This document shows positions 46,264-55,986 of a DNA stretch of 64,000 nucleotides, one piece after another. This stretch comes from Clostridium vitabionis. GTDB taxonomy: Bacteria > Bacillota > Clostridia > Lachnospirales > Lachnospiraceae. A program made the position numbers and the translations under genes. Where the stretch lies: the NCBI RefSeq assembly GCF_015351765.1, contig NZ_JADKQA010000001.1:372001-436000 (forward strand), written 5' to 3'. Below the pieces are notes generated by a model. It saw only the letters and a list, made by a program, of their open reading frames with translations. It was not told the DNA's origin and searched no databases. Numbering within the stretch: the first letter of the stretch is position 1; each line of letters begins with the position of its first letter.

Positions 46264-47601
46264 TCACCGGATTTTGAAGGATTTCCATTTTTCGCCGCGG
46301 CAGCGGGAGACGGAGACCAGGCAGGCGAGCACCCAGGCCGGCGGCATGCTGAGAAAATAGCAGCGCCAGGAGACCGGGGTCAGGGCGAGGACGAAGGAGA
46401 GCCCGAGGCGCACCGCGAGGTTCGTGAGTGTTGCGAGCGCCGGTGTCCGCACATCCCCGGCGCCCTGGAGGAAGCCGTTGCTCACGTCCATGATCGTGTT
46501 GACCCAGACGAAGAGCATCAGCAGGTCCAGGTGCTCCCGGCCGCGCCGGAGCGCCTCCCCGGAAATGCCGAACAGGCCGAGGAGCCGGGTATCGTTAAAG
46601 AGGATCAGGAGACTTAACACCGCGCAGAGAAGGACGCCCATCCGGATGGAGATATGCCAGCCTTCCTTTGCGCGGTGAAATTTTCCCGCGCCGACATTCT
46701 GTCCGGTGAAGGCGGCGAGGGCGGCGTTGAAGCTCTGGGAGGGAATGTGGGAAAAATTCTCGATCTTTCCCATGGCGCTGTATCCCTCGATGCTGGCGGC
46801 GCCGAAGGAGTTGATGAGCCGCTGGAGAATGATGAAGCAGACCGAGGTCACGGAGCTCTGCAGGGCGATGGGGATGCTGAGCCGCATGAGCAGGCGGGCC
46901 TTCGCGAGAATCCGGTCCCGGCGGAGCCCGCGGAGGGAGCGGAACTGCGGATACCGTTTCCGGAGATAGCGCATGCTCGCTGCCGCCGCCCCGGCCTCGG
47001 CCGCCACGGTCGCCGCCGCTGCGCCGGCAACCCCGAGCGGGATCCGGACCACGAGAAGAAGGTCCAGGAAGACGTTCAGCAGCGCGGAGACGAGGAGGAA
47101 CAGCATAGCCCCGGAGGAATCCCCGTGTGCCCGGAGCAGCCCGTAGGTGGTATTGTAGAGATACTGGAAAATGCCCCCGCCGGCGATAATGAGGAAGTAG
47201 AGCCGGCTTGTCGCCTGCATCTCCTCCGGTGCTTTCAGGAAGCCGCGGATCAGCGGATCCGCGAAGAGGACGCAGAGCGCGAAGACCAGGACTGACAGCA
47301 GGGCGGAGAGGAGATACCCCGCGGCGGCGGTTTCCCGGATGTCCTCCTTCTTCTCCGCGCCGAAGAACTGGGCGGCGGCGATGCCGAGCCCTGTCCCCAG
47401 GGAGGTGCAGAGTGTGGTGAGGAGCCAGACGGCCGAGCCCACGAGGCCGACGGCGCCGAGAGCCGTGCCGCCGATGAAGTTGCCGATGATCAGGCTGTCG
47501 GTCATCGTGTAGGTCACCTGGAGGAGGTTCGATCCCATGACCGGGAGCGCGAACGCCAGAATTTCCTCACGGACAGGGCCGGAAGTCATATCCTTCTGCA
47601 T
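46264..47601 (-). CDS. MATE family multidrug/organic cation exporter
   Basis: Integral membrane antiporter, 445 residues, twelve predicted helices in two halves. The N-terminus VREEILAFALPVMGSNLLQVTYTMTDSLIIGNFIG is typical. ATG 47601 follows AAAGGAGA, so the longer upstream frame is rejected. It likely exports drugs or metabolites in exchange for Na+ or H+. No local regulator is seen. Confidence 0.92.
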   Translation of the reverse strand: MQKDMTSGPVREEILAFALPVMGSNLLQVTYTMTDSLIIGNFIGGTALGAVGLVGSAVWLLTTLCTSLGTGLGIAAAQFFGAEKKEDIRETAAAGYLLSALLSVLVFALCVLFADPLIRGFLKAPEEMQATSRLYFLIIAGGGIFQYLYNTTYGLLRAHGDSSGAMLFLLVSALLNVFLDLLLVVRIPLGVAGAAAATVAAEAGAAAASMRYLRKRYPQFRSLRGLRRDRILAKARLLMRLSIPIALQSSVTSVCFIILQRLINSFGAASIEGYSAMGKIENFSHIPSQSFNAALAAFTGQNVGAGKFHRAKEGWHISIRMGVLLCAVLSLLILFNDTRLLGLFGISGEALRRGREHLDLLMLFVWVNTIMDVSNGFLQGAGDVRTPALATLTNLAVRLGLSFVLALTPVSWRCYFLSMPPAWVLACLVSVSRCRGEKWKSFKIR

Positions 47602-47784
47602 GATGATTCTCCTTTTTTGCTGATCAGACACCAATATCTCCATTATATCACCCGCCAGATGCCCTGGAAAGGCGGCTTTCCCGCGGCCTTGACGCGCCGC
47701 GCCGCCGCATTGTAAAATGTATCCGTTTATTGTGTGGTTTTTACGGGGACATACCATCCGGGGAGCTTGCGGGGAGGTGAAGTC

Positions 47785-48729
47785 ATGGAACATCCGGGGA
47801 AGGTTCTTCTCAGCGGCATCGCCGCGGCGGGCATGGCTGCCATCGCCCGTTCAGAGTATGAGCGGCGGCACTTCGTCACGAACCGCCAGATCGTCAGTTC
47901 GCCGAAAATCCGCCGGGAGAGGAACCTGGTCTTCCTCTCGGATCTCCATGAGAATGTCTATCCGTCGGGGGAACCCGGGCAGATGGACCGCCTGAGCCAG
48001 GAGATCCGCGGGATTTCCCCGGACGCCGTGCTGATCGGCGGGGACATGATCATCATGCATCCCGGAAGGCCGTGCCGCTCCCGGCGGACGCTCGAGCTTC
48101 TGGCAAACCTGGCGGGGCTCTGCCCGGTGTATTACGCGGATGGAAACCATGAGGACCGCCTGGACCAGGGCATTGCCCCGGACGGGTGCTTCCGCGACCC
48201 CTTCCTTCGGGAAATCGCCCGGCTCGGCGCGGTCTATCTCCGCGACAGGAGCGTGAACCTGTTCCCGGATGTCAGGCTTTCCGCCTGTACCATTCCGGAG
48301 CAGCTCTACCGGTGCCGCTTCCGGCTGCCGGTGATGGAGGCGGATTACCTGGAACAGCGGCTGGGGCAGGCGGCCCGGGACCGGTATCAGATCCTGCTCA
48401 TGCATTCGCCGCAGTTTTTCCGGAACGCTGCAGGATGGGGGGCGGATCTCACGCTGTCGGGGCATTTTCACGGCGGCACGATCCGGATTCCGGGGCTCGG
48501 CGGGCTCATGACGCCGCAAATGCAGTTTTTCCGGCCGGAGTGCGCCGGGCGGTTTACGCGGGACGGGAAGACGATGATCGTGAGCCGCGGCCTCGGCACG
48601 CACTCGGTCAATATCCGGCTGAACAACCGCCCGGAGCTCTTGTGGATTACCCTTAAGCCCGGACGGGAGGAGGAAGCTGCCCGGACGGGGGACGGCACAG
48701 CCCGCCTGCGCGGGGCAAGGACGCGGTGA
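47785..48729 (+). CDS. Metallophosphoesterase
   Basis: A 314-residue calcineurin-like phosphoesterase with an N-terminal hydrophobic segment (VLLSGIAAAGMAAIA), probably a membrane anchor. Metal motifs are in order: FLSDLHEN (DxH), GGDMI, DGNHED, MHSPQF and SGHFHGG, giving the dinuclear site. It resembles YkuE/YaeI-type membrane-associated phosphatases that act on lipid substrates. ATG 47785 follows GGGGAGG. scpA starts three bases after its stop, so it may lead the scpAB-dut-hflX operon. Confidence 0.88.
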   Translation: MEHPGKVLLSGIAAAGMAAIARSEYERRHFVTNRQIVSSPKIRRERNLVFLSDLHENVYPSGEPGQMDRLSQEIRGISPDAVLIGGDMIIMHPGRPCRSRRTLELLANLAGLCPVYYADGNHEDRLDQGIAPDGCFRDPFLREIARLGAVYLRDRSVNLFPDVRLSACTIPEQLYRCRFRLPVMEADYLEQRLGQAARDRYQILLMHSPQFFRNAAGWGADLTLSGHFHGGTIRIPGLGGLMTPQMQFFRPECAGRFTRDGKTMIVSRGLGTHSVNIRLNNRPELLWITLKPGREEEAARTGDGTARLRGARTR

Positions 48730-48732
48730 AGC

Positions 48733-49542
48733 ATGGAGATTTCATTTAAACTGGAGAAATTCGAGGGGCCGCTGGATCTTCTCCTCAGGCTGATCGAAAA
48801 AAATAAAATTGATATTTTTGATATTCCCATCGAGACGATCACAGACCAGTATCTGGACTATGTGCGGCAGATGGGGACGGAGGACCTGGATGTCCTCTCA
48901 GACTTCCTGGTGATGGCGGCGACGCTGCTGGACATTAAGTCGAGAATGCTTCTTCCGCCGGAGGAGAGCGAGGAGGCTGAGGAGGAGGGCGATCCCCGGG
49001 AGGAGCTCGTCCGCCGCCTCCTGGAGTATAAGATGTACCGGTATCTCTCCAGGGAGCTTCTGCTCTGTGAGGAGAAAGCCGCCCCGCGGGTTTTCCGAAA
49101 CCCCTCGATCCCGAAGCCGGTGGCGCGCTATGTCCCGCCGGTCAACCTGGATGAGATGCTCAAAGGGCTGACCGCGGAAGAGCTCGGTGACCTTTACCGC
49201 CAGCTCCTGCGCCGGAGGGCGAGCCGGATTGATCCGGTGCGCAGCGGCTTCGGGACGATCCGGCGGGAGCCGGTGAGCCTCGAGGAGACGGTCGGCGCGG
49301 TGATGCGATTCGCCCGCCGACAGAGGCATTTTACCTTCCGGCAGGCTGTCCGGGAGGGCGGGAAATCGGACCGTATCCATGTCGTGGTCGCTTTTCTTGC
49401 CATGCTTGAGCTGATGAAGGTCGGGAAAATCCGGCTGACGCAGGATAAGCTGTTTGACGATATGGAGATTGAGACGATTGAGCCGGAAGGTGCAGCCGAG
49501 GAGGTCAATCTGGAAGAAATGGATGATTTTGCGGATGAATGA
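48733..49542 (+). CDS. scpA: Segregation and condensation protein A
   Basis: Kleisin subunit of the Smc-ScpAB condensin, needed for chromosome segregation. Of 269 residues, the N-terminal Smc-neck-binding part has FEGPLDLLLRLIEKNKIDIFDIPI, diagnostic for ScpA, followed by DFLVMAATLLDIKSRMLLP and an acidic stretch. The C-terminal winged helix (about 195-245) binds the Smc head. It overlaps scpB by eight bases. Confidence 0.97.
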   Translation: MEISFKLEKFEGPLDLLLRLIEKNKIDIFDIPIETITDQYLDYVRQMGTEDLDVLSDFLVMAATLLDIKSRMLLPPEESEEAEEEGDPREELVRRLLEYKMYRYLSRELLLCEEKAAPRVFRNPSIPKPVARYVPPVNLDEMLKGLTAEELGDLYRQLLRRRASRIDPVRSGFGTIRREPVSLEETVGAVMRFARRQRHFTFRQAVREGGKSDRIHVVVAFLAMLELMKVGKIRLTQDKLFDDMEIETIEPEGAAEEVNLEEMDDFADE

Positions 49543-50146
49543 TGAGAAATTTCTGGCGCATGCCGCCGAGGCGGTGCTTTTTTCCATGGGGGAACCGGTG
49601 GATCCCGGGCAGCTTGCCGCGGCGTTGGAATGCGGGCGCGCCGACGCCGTGCGCATTGTCCGAGAGCTCAAGGACGAGTACGACCTTGAGGAGCGCGGCG
49701 TGCAGATCCTGGAAATCGGCGGCAAGTACCAGCTCTGTACCCGGGAAAAATATTATGAGGCGCTGATCCGCGTGGTGAAGGTTCCGAAGAAGCCGGTGCT
49801 GACGGATGTCCTCCGGGAGACCCTTGCCATCGTGGCCAACCGGCAGCCGGTCACGCGCCTGGAGATTGAGAAAATCCGCGGCGTGAAATCCGATCATGCC
49901 GTCAACCGGCTGATCGAGTACGACCTCATCTGCGAGGTTGGCCGCCTGGAGGCGCCGGGAAGGCCTGCCCTGTTCGGCACAACAGAAGAATTTCTCCGGC
50001 GGTTCGGCCTTCCGTCCGAGAAGGAACTCCCGAAGGTGCCGGAGGAGGAGATCTCCCGGTTCAAGGGGGAGGCAGCGAGAGAAGTCCGGCTGGACGATCC
50101 GGGGACGAACCCGGCGGCCGGGGAGGAGGAGAACCATGAAGATTAA
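49535..50146 (+). CDS. scpB: Segregation and condensation protein B
   Basis: Winged-helix partner of ScpA, 203 residues. It shows [24 protein letters not shown] and [44 protein letters not shown], then [16 protein letters not shown], the family end. The start ATG 49535 lies inside the scpA 3' end. A charged tail follows, and it overlaps dut by 11 bases. Confidence 0.97.
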   Translation: MNDEKFLAHAAEAVLFSMGEPVDPGQLAAALECGRADAVRIVRELKDEYDLEERGVQILEIGGKYQLCTREKYYEALIRVVKVPKKPVLTDVLRETLAIVANRQPVTRLEIEKIRGVKSDHAVNRLIEYDLICEVGRLEAPGRPALFGTTEEFLRRFGLPSEKELPKVPEEEISRFKGEAAREVRLDDPGTNPAAGEEENHED

Positions 50147-50567
50147 GATCCGCTATCAGAACCCCGAGATAAAAAAGCTGGAGTACATTGACGGCAGGTC
50201 GGACTGGATCGACCTGCGCGCGGCGGAGGATGTCACCCTGAAGAAAGGGGAGTTCCGGCTGATCCCGCTCGGAGTCGCCATGCAGCTTCCGCAAGGCTAT
50301 GAGGCTCATGTCGTGCCGAGAAGCAGTACCTACAAGAATTTCGGAATCATCCAGGCAAACTCGATGGGGGTCATCGACGAGAGCTATTGCGGGGATGAGG
50401 ACTGGTGGTATTTCCCCGCGCTCGCCGTCCGGGATACGGAGATCAGGACCGGTGACCGCATTTGCCAGTTCCGCGTCATGGAGCATCAGCCCAACATCGA
50501 GTTTGAGGAGGCCGGCCGCCTGGGCAATGCGAACCGCGGCGGTTTCGGCAGTACAGGAAAGAATTGA
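50136..50567 (+). CDS. dut: dUTP diphosphatase
   Basis: Trimeric dUTPase converting dUTP to dUMP and PPi, limiting uracil in DNA and feeding dTMP synthesis. The 143 residues contain all five motifs: [42 protein letters not shown] and RGGFGSTG. The start ATG 50136 is inside the 3' end of scpB, with GGAGGAGGAG upstream. The open frame extends further upstream but has no ribosome site there. Confidence 0.96.
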   Translation: MKIKIRYQNPEIKKLEYIDGRSDWIDLRAAEDVTLKKGEFRLIPLGVAMQLPQGYEAHVVPRSSTYKNFGIIQANSMGVIDESYCGDEDWWYFPALAVRDTEIRTGDRICQFRVMEHQPNIEFEEAGRLGNANRGGFGSTGKN

Positions 50568-50578
50568 GAGGAAGAAAA

Positions 50579-51568
50579 TTGAAAAGAATTCGGATTGCCG
50601 CCGCGGCGCTGCTCTTCTCGGCAGTACTCGCCGCAAGCGGCTGCGGGGTGTCGAAGGAAGCCAGGCAGGACCGCTCTGCCGGTATCGTGAAGATGAATAA
50701 CGGGGAGTTCTCCGGCGCGGTGGAGAGCTTCCGCGCCGCGTACAATAAGACGGGAAAACTGTCCGCCGGCTTCCGGAAGGATGTCCTCAAATATCTGTCG
50801 GAGGCTGAGTTCCGGGGCGGAGATTACCAGGGCGCCGCGGACACCTATGACGAGCTCATCCGGATTGACGGCGGGAAGCCCGAGTACTGGTTTTTCCGCG
50901 CCGCCGCGGAGGCAGGGCTCGGCAACGCGGATGAGGCCAGGAAGAACTTTGCGAGCGGCCGCGAGAAGGGAAACGCGGACACCCCCGGGGCGGAGATCGC
51001 GCTTTCGGCCATCGCCTCTGTCCTGGAGGATAAGGGCGACTACGACAGCCTCTCCGCCCTTGCCAGCGACCTGCTCGGTTCAGGATGGACAAACCCGGAG
51101 GTGTATAACATCCAGGGGATCGTCGCGGCGGATCAGGAAGATGATGACGGCGCGGCGGAGGCATTTCAGAAAGCCCAGGAGGCGGTAAAGGATAATACGC
51201 CGGCCCAGGTGGTGGCGGAGGTCCGGAGAAATCAGGGGGCACTCGCCGAGAAACAGGGCGATTTCGAGGGGGCGCTCGCCATTTTCCGGGAAGTGCTCAA
51301 GAATTACGGCGGGGATGAGAACCTGAAAAAGGAGATTATCTTCCTGAAAACCCGGGTCGGGGATACCACGGAGGATGATTTCAGCGGCATTGTGGAGGAG
51401 GAAACCGCCGAATCCGGGAAGGAGCCTGCGGAGAGCACATCTGCGGCGGAGAGCACATCTGCGGCGGAGAGCACGTCCGCGGCGAAGGGCACGTCCGCGG
51501 CGGAGAGCACATCCGCGGCGAAGGGCGTATCCGCATCCGCAAAGGCGGAATCCTCCGGAGGAAATTGA
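50579..51568 (+). CDS. TPR-containing lipoprotein
   Basis: A 329-residue exported lipoprotein. The start is read as TTG 50579 with GAGAGGAAG upstream; no in-frame ATG fits. A signal peptide with lipobox LAASGC (Cys about 22) is followed by five or so TPR-like helical pairs (GIVKMNNGEFSGAVESFRAAY; EAEFRGGDYQGAADTYDELIRI; ALAEKQGDFEGALAIFREVLKNY). The C-terminus is a Ser/Thr/Ala repeat tail. Likely a protein-interaction scaffold at the membrane surface; partner unknown. Confidence 0.85.
   Translation: MKRIRIAAAALLFSAVLAASGCGVSKEARQDRSAGIVKMNNGEFSGAVESFRAAYNKTGKLSAGFRKDVLKYLSEAEFRGGDYQGAADTYDELIRIDGGKPEYWFFRAAAEAGLGNADEARKNFASGREKGNADTPGAEIALSAIASVLEDKGDYDSLSALASDLLGSGWTNPEVYNIQGIVAADQEDDDGAAEAFQKAQEAVKDNTPAQVVAEVRRNQGALAEKQGDFEGALAIFREVLKNYGGDENLKKEIIFLKTRVGDTTEDDFSGIVEEETAESGKEPAESTSAAESTSAAESTSAAKGTSAAESTSAAKGVSASAKAESSGGN
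51431..51538 (+). repeat. 18-bp tandem repeat in the TPR lipoprotein gene
   Basis: Six units of 18 bp encode a six-residue repeat of the form ESTSAA or KGTSAA at the C-terminus. Units differ mainly by single bases, implying recent expansion. Confidence 0.92.
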
Positions 51569-51569
51569 G

Positions 51570-52850
51570 ATGATTGAGACCGAAGAAAAGAGGGAGCGCG
51601 TGGTGCTCTTTGCCGTCTCCACGCGGCCGGATGACGACACGGAGGCTTCCCTGGATGAGCTCGCAGAGCTCTGTGATACGGCCGGGGCGGATGCCGCCGG
51701 CCGCCTTGTCCAGAATCTGGAGACGGCGAGCCCGGCCACTTATCTCGGCAAGGGCAAGGTGGAAGAACTGAAGGCGCTGGTTCTCGCCTCCGGGGCGGAC
51801 GGCGTGGTCTGTGATGATGAGCTCACCCCGGCGCAGCTCAGGAACCTCGAGGATGCCCTTGAGGTCAAGGTGATGGACCGGACGATGGTGATCCTCGACA
51901 TTTTTGCCGCCCACGCCGTGACCAGCGAGGGGAAAATCCAGGTTGAGCTCGCCCAGCTCCGCTACCGGGCGATCCGTCTCTCCGGCTTCCGCGATTACCT
52001 GTCCCGCCAGGGCGGCGGCATCGGGACCCGCGGACCGGGCGAGAAGAAGCTCGAGGTTGACCGCCGCCGGATTCACGAGCGGATCGGGCAGCTGAAATCG
52101 GAGCTGCGCGAGGTGGAAAGGCACCGTGAGGTGACCCGACGCCAGCGGAAGAAGGACTATGCCCTCTCCGCGGCGATTGTCGGGTATACGAACGCGGGCA
52201 AATCCACCCTGCTGAACACCCTGACCGGTGCGGGGGTGCTTGCGGAGAATAAGCTGTTCGCGACGCTTGACCCCACCACCCGGAGCCTCAGGCTTCCGGG
52301 CGGACAGAATGTGCTTCTCACGGACACGGTCGGCTTTATCCGGAAGCTCCCCCACAACCTGGTGGAGGCTTTCCGCAGCACCCTCGAGGAGGCAAAATAC
52401 AGTGACATCATCATCCACGTGGCGGATGTGACGAACCCGAGGGTCGAGCTGGAAATGCAGGTGGTCTACGAGACGCTCCGGGATCTGGGCATTGGCGACC
52501 GGCCGGTCATCACGGTCTTTAATAAGACAGACCGGCCCGGCGCGCCTATGGTCATCAAGGATCTCCGGGCTGACTATACGGTGCGCCTCTCCGCGAAGAC
52601 CGGGGAGGGCGTTCCGGAGCTTCTGGACATCCTGGCGATGATCATCCGGGACCGGCGGGTTTACCTCGAGGAGAGGTATGACTACCGGGAGGCGGGAACG
52701 GTCGGCCGGATCAGGAAGTACGGGCAGATGCTCAGCGAGGAATACCGGGACGACGGCATTTATGTGAAGGCTTACGTCCCGGCGGAGCTGTTCGGGGAGT
52801 TTCTCGCACACGGGCTGGGCAATGACAGCCGGGGCAAGGAAGAAAACTGA
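51570..52850 (+). CDS. hflX: Ribosome-associated GTPase HflX
   Basis: Splits stalled 70S ribosomes under stress. The 426 residues have the N-terminal HflX domain (TYLGKGKVEELK, LGGGKGT-type loop seen as RQGGGIGTRGPGEKKLEVDRRRI), then the G domain: GYTNAGKSTLLNTLTG (P-loop), LDPTTRSL, DTVGFIRKLPHNLVEAFRSTLEE and NKTD. GGAGG precedes ATG 51570, one base after the TPR gene stop. It is the last gene of the scpA-to-hflX run. Confidence 0.97.
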   Translation: MIETEEKRERVVLFAVSTRPDDDTEASLDELAELCDTAGADAAGRLVQNLETASPATYLGKGKVEELKALVLASGADGVVCDDELTPAQLRNLEDALEVKVMDRTMVILDIFAAHAVTSEGKIQVELAQLRYRAIRLSGFRDYLSRQGGGIGTRGPGEKKLEVDRRRIHERIGQLKSELREVERHREVTRRQRKKDYALSAAIVGYTNAGKSTLLNTLTGAGVLAENKLFATLDPTTRSLRLPGGQNVLLTDTVGFIRKLPHNLVEAFRSTLEEAKYSDIIIHVADVTNPRVELEMQVVYETLRDLGIGDRPVITVFNKTDRPGAPMVIKDLRADYTVRLSAKTGEGVPELLDILAMIIRDRRVYLEERYDYREAGTVGRIRKYGQMLSEEYRDDGIYVKAYVPAELFGEFLAHGLGNDSRGKEEN

Positions 52851-52925
52851 AAAAGGCGGCATGCTCCGCCGCAGAACAAATCTTCCGCTGTCCGGGGATC
52901 TCGGGCATGGCGGAAAAGAGGGGAA

Positions 52926-54314
52926 TTGGAAAAGGATATGGAAAGAGAAAAATTTTCGTCGCGGCTCGGCTTCATCCTGATCTCCGCGGGCTGCGCCATC
53001 GGGCTCGGCAACGTCTGGCGTTTTCCTTATATTGTCGGCCAGTATGGGGGAGCGGCCTTTGTGCTGATCTATATCTGCTGCCTGCTGCTTCTCGGTCTGC
53101 CGATCATCGTCATGGAGTTTGCGGTGGGACGGGCAAGCCGGAAGAGCGCGGCGCTGTCCTTTGACGTGCTGGAACCTGCGGGAAGCCGGTGGCATCTGGA
53201 AAAGTGGTTTGCGATGGCCGGCAATTACCTGCTTATGATGTACTATACGACGATCACAGGCTGGCTTCTGTACTATTTTGTAAAAATGGCCCGCGGAGAT
53301 TTCGCCGGCCTTGACGCGGACGGCGTCTCCGGGGAGTTTTCCGCCATGCTGGGAAAGCCTGCCACCATGGCCGCTTTTATGGTTCTCGCGGTGGTTCTCG
53401 GCTTCCTGGTCTGCGCGCGGGGGCTGCAGGACGGCGTCGAGAAGATCACAAAAGTGATGATGGTCTGCCTGCTGTTCCTGATGATCATCCTCGCCGTGCA
53501 CTCCCTGACGATCCCCGGAGGCGGGCCCGGGCTCGCCTTCTATCTCAAACCGGATTTCTCCAAAATCCGCGAGGCGGGCTGGGGGACGGTCCTGTTCGCC
53601 GCGCTCGGGCAGTCGTTTTTCACCCTGAGCATCGGCATCGGCGCCATGGCGATCTTCGGCAGCTACATCGGGCGGGAGAGAAGGCTGGCCGGGGAGGCGG
53701 TGAATGTCCTCGTCCTCGACACCTTTGTCGCCTTCATGGCCGGCCTCATCATTTTCCCGGCGTGCTTCGCGTACGGGGTTGCGCCGTCCCAGGGGCCGTC
53801 GCTGATCTTTGTCACGCTGCCCAATGTCTTCAACCACATGGCGATGGGGAGAGTCTGGGGAAGCGCGTTTTTCCTGTTCATGTCCTTTGCCGCCATGTCG
53901 ACGGTGATCGCGGTTTTCCAGAACATCGTGGCCTTTGCGGGCGACCTTACCGGGTGCAGCGCGAAGAAAGCGGCCATCATCAACTGTCCCATTGTGATCC
54001 TGCTTTCCCTGCCCTGCCTTCTGGGCTACAATGTCCTGTCGTTCCTCCAGCCCTTCGGCGCGGGGAGCACGGTGCTCGATTTCGAGGATTTCCTGGTCAG
54101 CAATAACCTTCTTCCCCTGGGCAGTCTGGTCTACCTGCTGTTCTGCGTGTCCCGCCGGGGCTGGGGGTACGGGAATTTCCTCAGGGAGGCCAATGCCGGA
54201 AAAGGCCTTGCCTTCCCGGAGGGAAAGGGTGTGCGGTTCTATGTGGCCTGGGTCTGCCCGCTGCTGCTTCTCTATGTCTTCGCGCAGGGGTATTTCTCAT
54301 TCTTCGCGGGATAA
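52926..54314 (+). CDS. Sodium-dependent neurotransmitter-symporter (SNF) family transporter
   Basis: A 462-residue integral membrane protein with eleven to twelve helices of the LeuT/SNF fold, probably importing an amino acid or amine with Na+. The signature SAGCAIGLGNVWRFPYIVGQYGGAAF is at the first helix, which carries Na+ and substrate ligands in LeuT. Start choice is uncertain: TTG 52926 or ATG 52938, neither with an ideal ribosome site. The substrate is not inferable from the sequence alone. Confidence 0.9.
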   Translation: MEKDMEREKFSSRLGFILISAGCAIGLGNVWRFPYIVGQYGGAAFVLIYICCLLLLGLPIIVMEFAVGRASRKSAALSFDVLEPAGSRWHLEKWFAMAGNYLLMMYYTTITGWLLYYFVKMARGDFAGLDADGVSGEFSAMLGKPATMAAFMVLAVVLGFLVCARGLQDGVEKITKVMMVCLLFLMIILAVHSLTIPGGGPGLAFYLKPDFSKIREAGWGTVLFAALGQSFFTLSIGIGAMAIFGSYIGRERRLAGEAVNVLVLDTFVAFMAGLIIFPACFAYGVAPSQGPSLIFVTLPNVFNHMAMGRVWGSAFFLFMSFAAMSTVIAVFQNIVAFAGDLTGCSAKKAAIINCPIVILLSLPCLLGYNVLSFLQPFGAGSTVLDFEDFLVSNNLLPLGSLVYLLFCVSRRGWGYGNFLREANAGKGLAFPEGKGVRFYVAWVCPLLLLYVFAQGYFSFFAG

Positions 54315-54412
54315 GCGGTGTGCGCCTGTGACGTACAGGGCATGGCTCCTGCCGGGACAGGGAGACCCGGAATGTGTATATTTTGAGCAGGCAAATCAAT
54401 TTTAAGCTGAAG

Positions 54413-54449
54413 AAAAGCGGTTCGGGGAGAGAATTCCCGGACCGCTTTT
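54413..54449 (+). terminator. Terminator of the SNF transporter gene
   Basis: AAAAGCGGT-CGGGGA / TCCCGGACCGCTTTT stem followed by GTTGCTTT. Confidence 0.85.
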
Positions 54450-54485
54450 GTTGCTTTCAGATTGCACACAAATTAGAACAAGGAT

Positions 54486-54502
54486 TTGTTATTTTATAAA
54501 CA
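54486..54502 (+). promoter_or_regulatory. Weak candidate Rex operator upstream of rnf
   Basis: TTGTTATTTTATAAACA resembles the Rex consensus TTGTTAA-N4-TTAACAA, with mismatches in the right half. It lies just upstream of the rnf -35. Rex control of rnf-type operons by NADH/NAD+ would fit, but the match is poor. Confidence 0.25.
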
Positions 54503-54511
54503 CTTTAGTAA

Positions 54512-54540
54512 TTGTTAATAAATCACTTCCATGTTATACT
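54512..54540 (+). promoter_or_regulatory. Promoter of the rnf operon
   Basis: TTGTTA, 17-base spacer, TATACT, within an AT-rich stretch. The leader to rnfC is about 90 bases. Confidence 0.75.
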
Positions 54541-54556
54541 AGCAAACGGTAAAAAG

Positions 54557-54606
54557 TGCCCTATTGCACAGTCCTTTGGAGGGTTGGGATCTGTGCACCG
54601 GGCAAA
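54557..54606 (+). other. Hairpin in the rnf leader
   Basis: TGCCC/GGGCA and TGCACAG/CTGTGCA form a two-part stem around a 19-base purine-rich loop, between promoter and rnfC. No T tract, so more likely mRNA stabilisation or protein/ligand binding than termination. Confidence 0.5.
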
Positions 54607-54636
54607 ATCAACACAGGTAGAAAGAAGGTTTAATTG

Positions 54637-55968
54637 ATGGGTTTGGCTACATTTAAAGGCGGCGTGCATCCGTATGAGGGAAAAGAGCTCTCTCAGGACA
54701 GACCGATCAGTGTTCTTGCACCGCTTCCCGGTGAGGAGATGGTGTTCCCGCTGTCTCAGCACATTGGCGCACCTGCAAAACCGCTGGTAAAGGTCGGCGA
54801 CCGCGTCCTTAAGGGACAGATCATCGCAGAGCCCGGAGGTTTCATCTCCGCAAATGTCCTCAGTTCCGTATCCGGCACGGTCAAGAAAATTGAGCCGAGG
54901 CTGGTTGCCAACGGGGCGATGGTGAATTCCATTATCGTGGAGAATGACGGCAAGGAAGAAGCCATCGAGCACTTTGGGGAGGATCGCGACTATACGAAGC
55001 TCTCCAAGGAGGAGATTGTCCAGATCGTCAAGGATGCCGGGATCACCGGCCTCGGCGGTGCGGGCTTTCCGACGCATGTTAAGCTCGCCCCGAAGAATCC
55101 GGACGGCATTGACTATGTCATTGTCAACGGCGCGGAGTGCGAGCCGTACCTGACTAGCGATTACCGCTTGATGATGGAGCAGCCGGAGAAGATTGTCGGC
55201 GGCTTAAAGGTTATGCTTGCGCTGTTCGATAACGCGAAGGGTGTTATCGGCATCGAGAATAACAAGCCGGAGGCAATCAAGAAGCTGAGCGAGCTGGTCA
55301 AGGATGAACCGCGCATCGAGGTATGTGAGCTGCTGACGAAATACCCTCAGGGTGGCGAGCGTACGCTGATCAAGGCGGTCACCGGCAGAGAGATCAATTC
55401 CGGGAAGCTCCCGGCGGACGCGGGCTGCATCGTCGACAACACCGATACGGTGGTATCGATCTACAACGCGGTCTGCAAGACGACTCCGCTGATCCGCAAG
55501 ATCATCACGGTCACCGGCGACGCGGTCACCACACCGCAGAACTTTGAGGTCCGCCTCGGCACCTGCTATAAGAGGCTGGTTGAGGCAGCCGGCGGTTTCA
55601 AGACCCAGCCGGAGAAGATGCTTTCCGGCGGCCCGATGATGGGCCAGGCCCTGTTCTCTATCGATTTCCCGGTAGCTAAGACTTCGTCCGCCCTGACCTG
55701 CTTTACCAAGGACGAGATCGCGGCTAACGCCCCGACACCGTGCATCCGCTGCGGTCGCTGCGTGGATGTATGTCCGGAGCACCTGGTTCCGCAGATGATG
55801 ATGACGGTCTCCGAGCGTCAGGATATGGAAGGCTTCGTTGCCCTGAACGGCATGGAGTGCGTCGAGTGCGGTTCCTGCGCGTTTATCTGCCCGGCACATC
55901 GTCCGCTGACGCAGGCATTCAAGCAGATGCGCAAGGCCGTCGCCGCTGCGCGGAGAAAAAAGAAGTAA
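54637..55968 (+). CDS. rnfC: Rnf complex subunit RnfC (NADH-side)
   Basis: Membrane-peripheral subunit accepting or donating electrons to NAD+. Its 443 residues include an N-terminal biotin-like/SLBB region, a GGAGFPTHVKL nucleotide-binding loop (about 140), and two 4Fe-4S sites in the C-terminal part, PCIRCGRCVDVCPEHL and ECVECGSCAFICPAHRP. It lacks the long C-terminal repeats of proteobacterial RnfC. GAAGG precedes ATG 54637. First gene of the operon. Confidence 0.97.
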   Translation: MGLATFKGGVHPYEGKELSQDRPISVLAPLPGEEMVFPLSQHIGAPAKPLVKVGDRVLKGQIIAEPGGFISANVLSSVSGTVKKIEPRLVANGAMVNSIIVENDGKEEAIEHFGEDRDYTKLSKEEIVQIVKDAGITGLGGAGFPTHVKLAPKNPDGIDYVIVNGAECEPYLTSDYRLMMEQPEKIVGGLKVMLALFDNAKGVIGIENNKPEAIKKLSELVKDEPRIEVCELLTKYPQGGERTLIKAVTGREINSGKLPADAGCIVDNTDTVVSIYNAVCKTTPLIRKIITVTGDAVTTPQNFEVRLGTCYKRLVEAAGGFKTQPEKMLSGGPMMGQALFSIDFPVAKTSSALTCFTKDEIAANAPTPCIRCGRCVDVCPEHLVPQMMMTVSERQDMEGFVALNGMECVECGSCAFICPAHRPLTQAFKQMRKAVAAARRKKK

Positions 55969-55986
55969 TCGGGAGGACGAGAGAAA

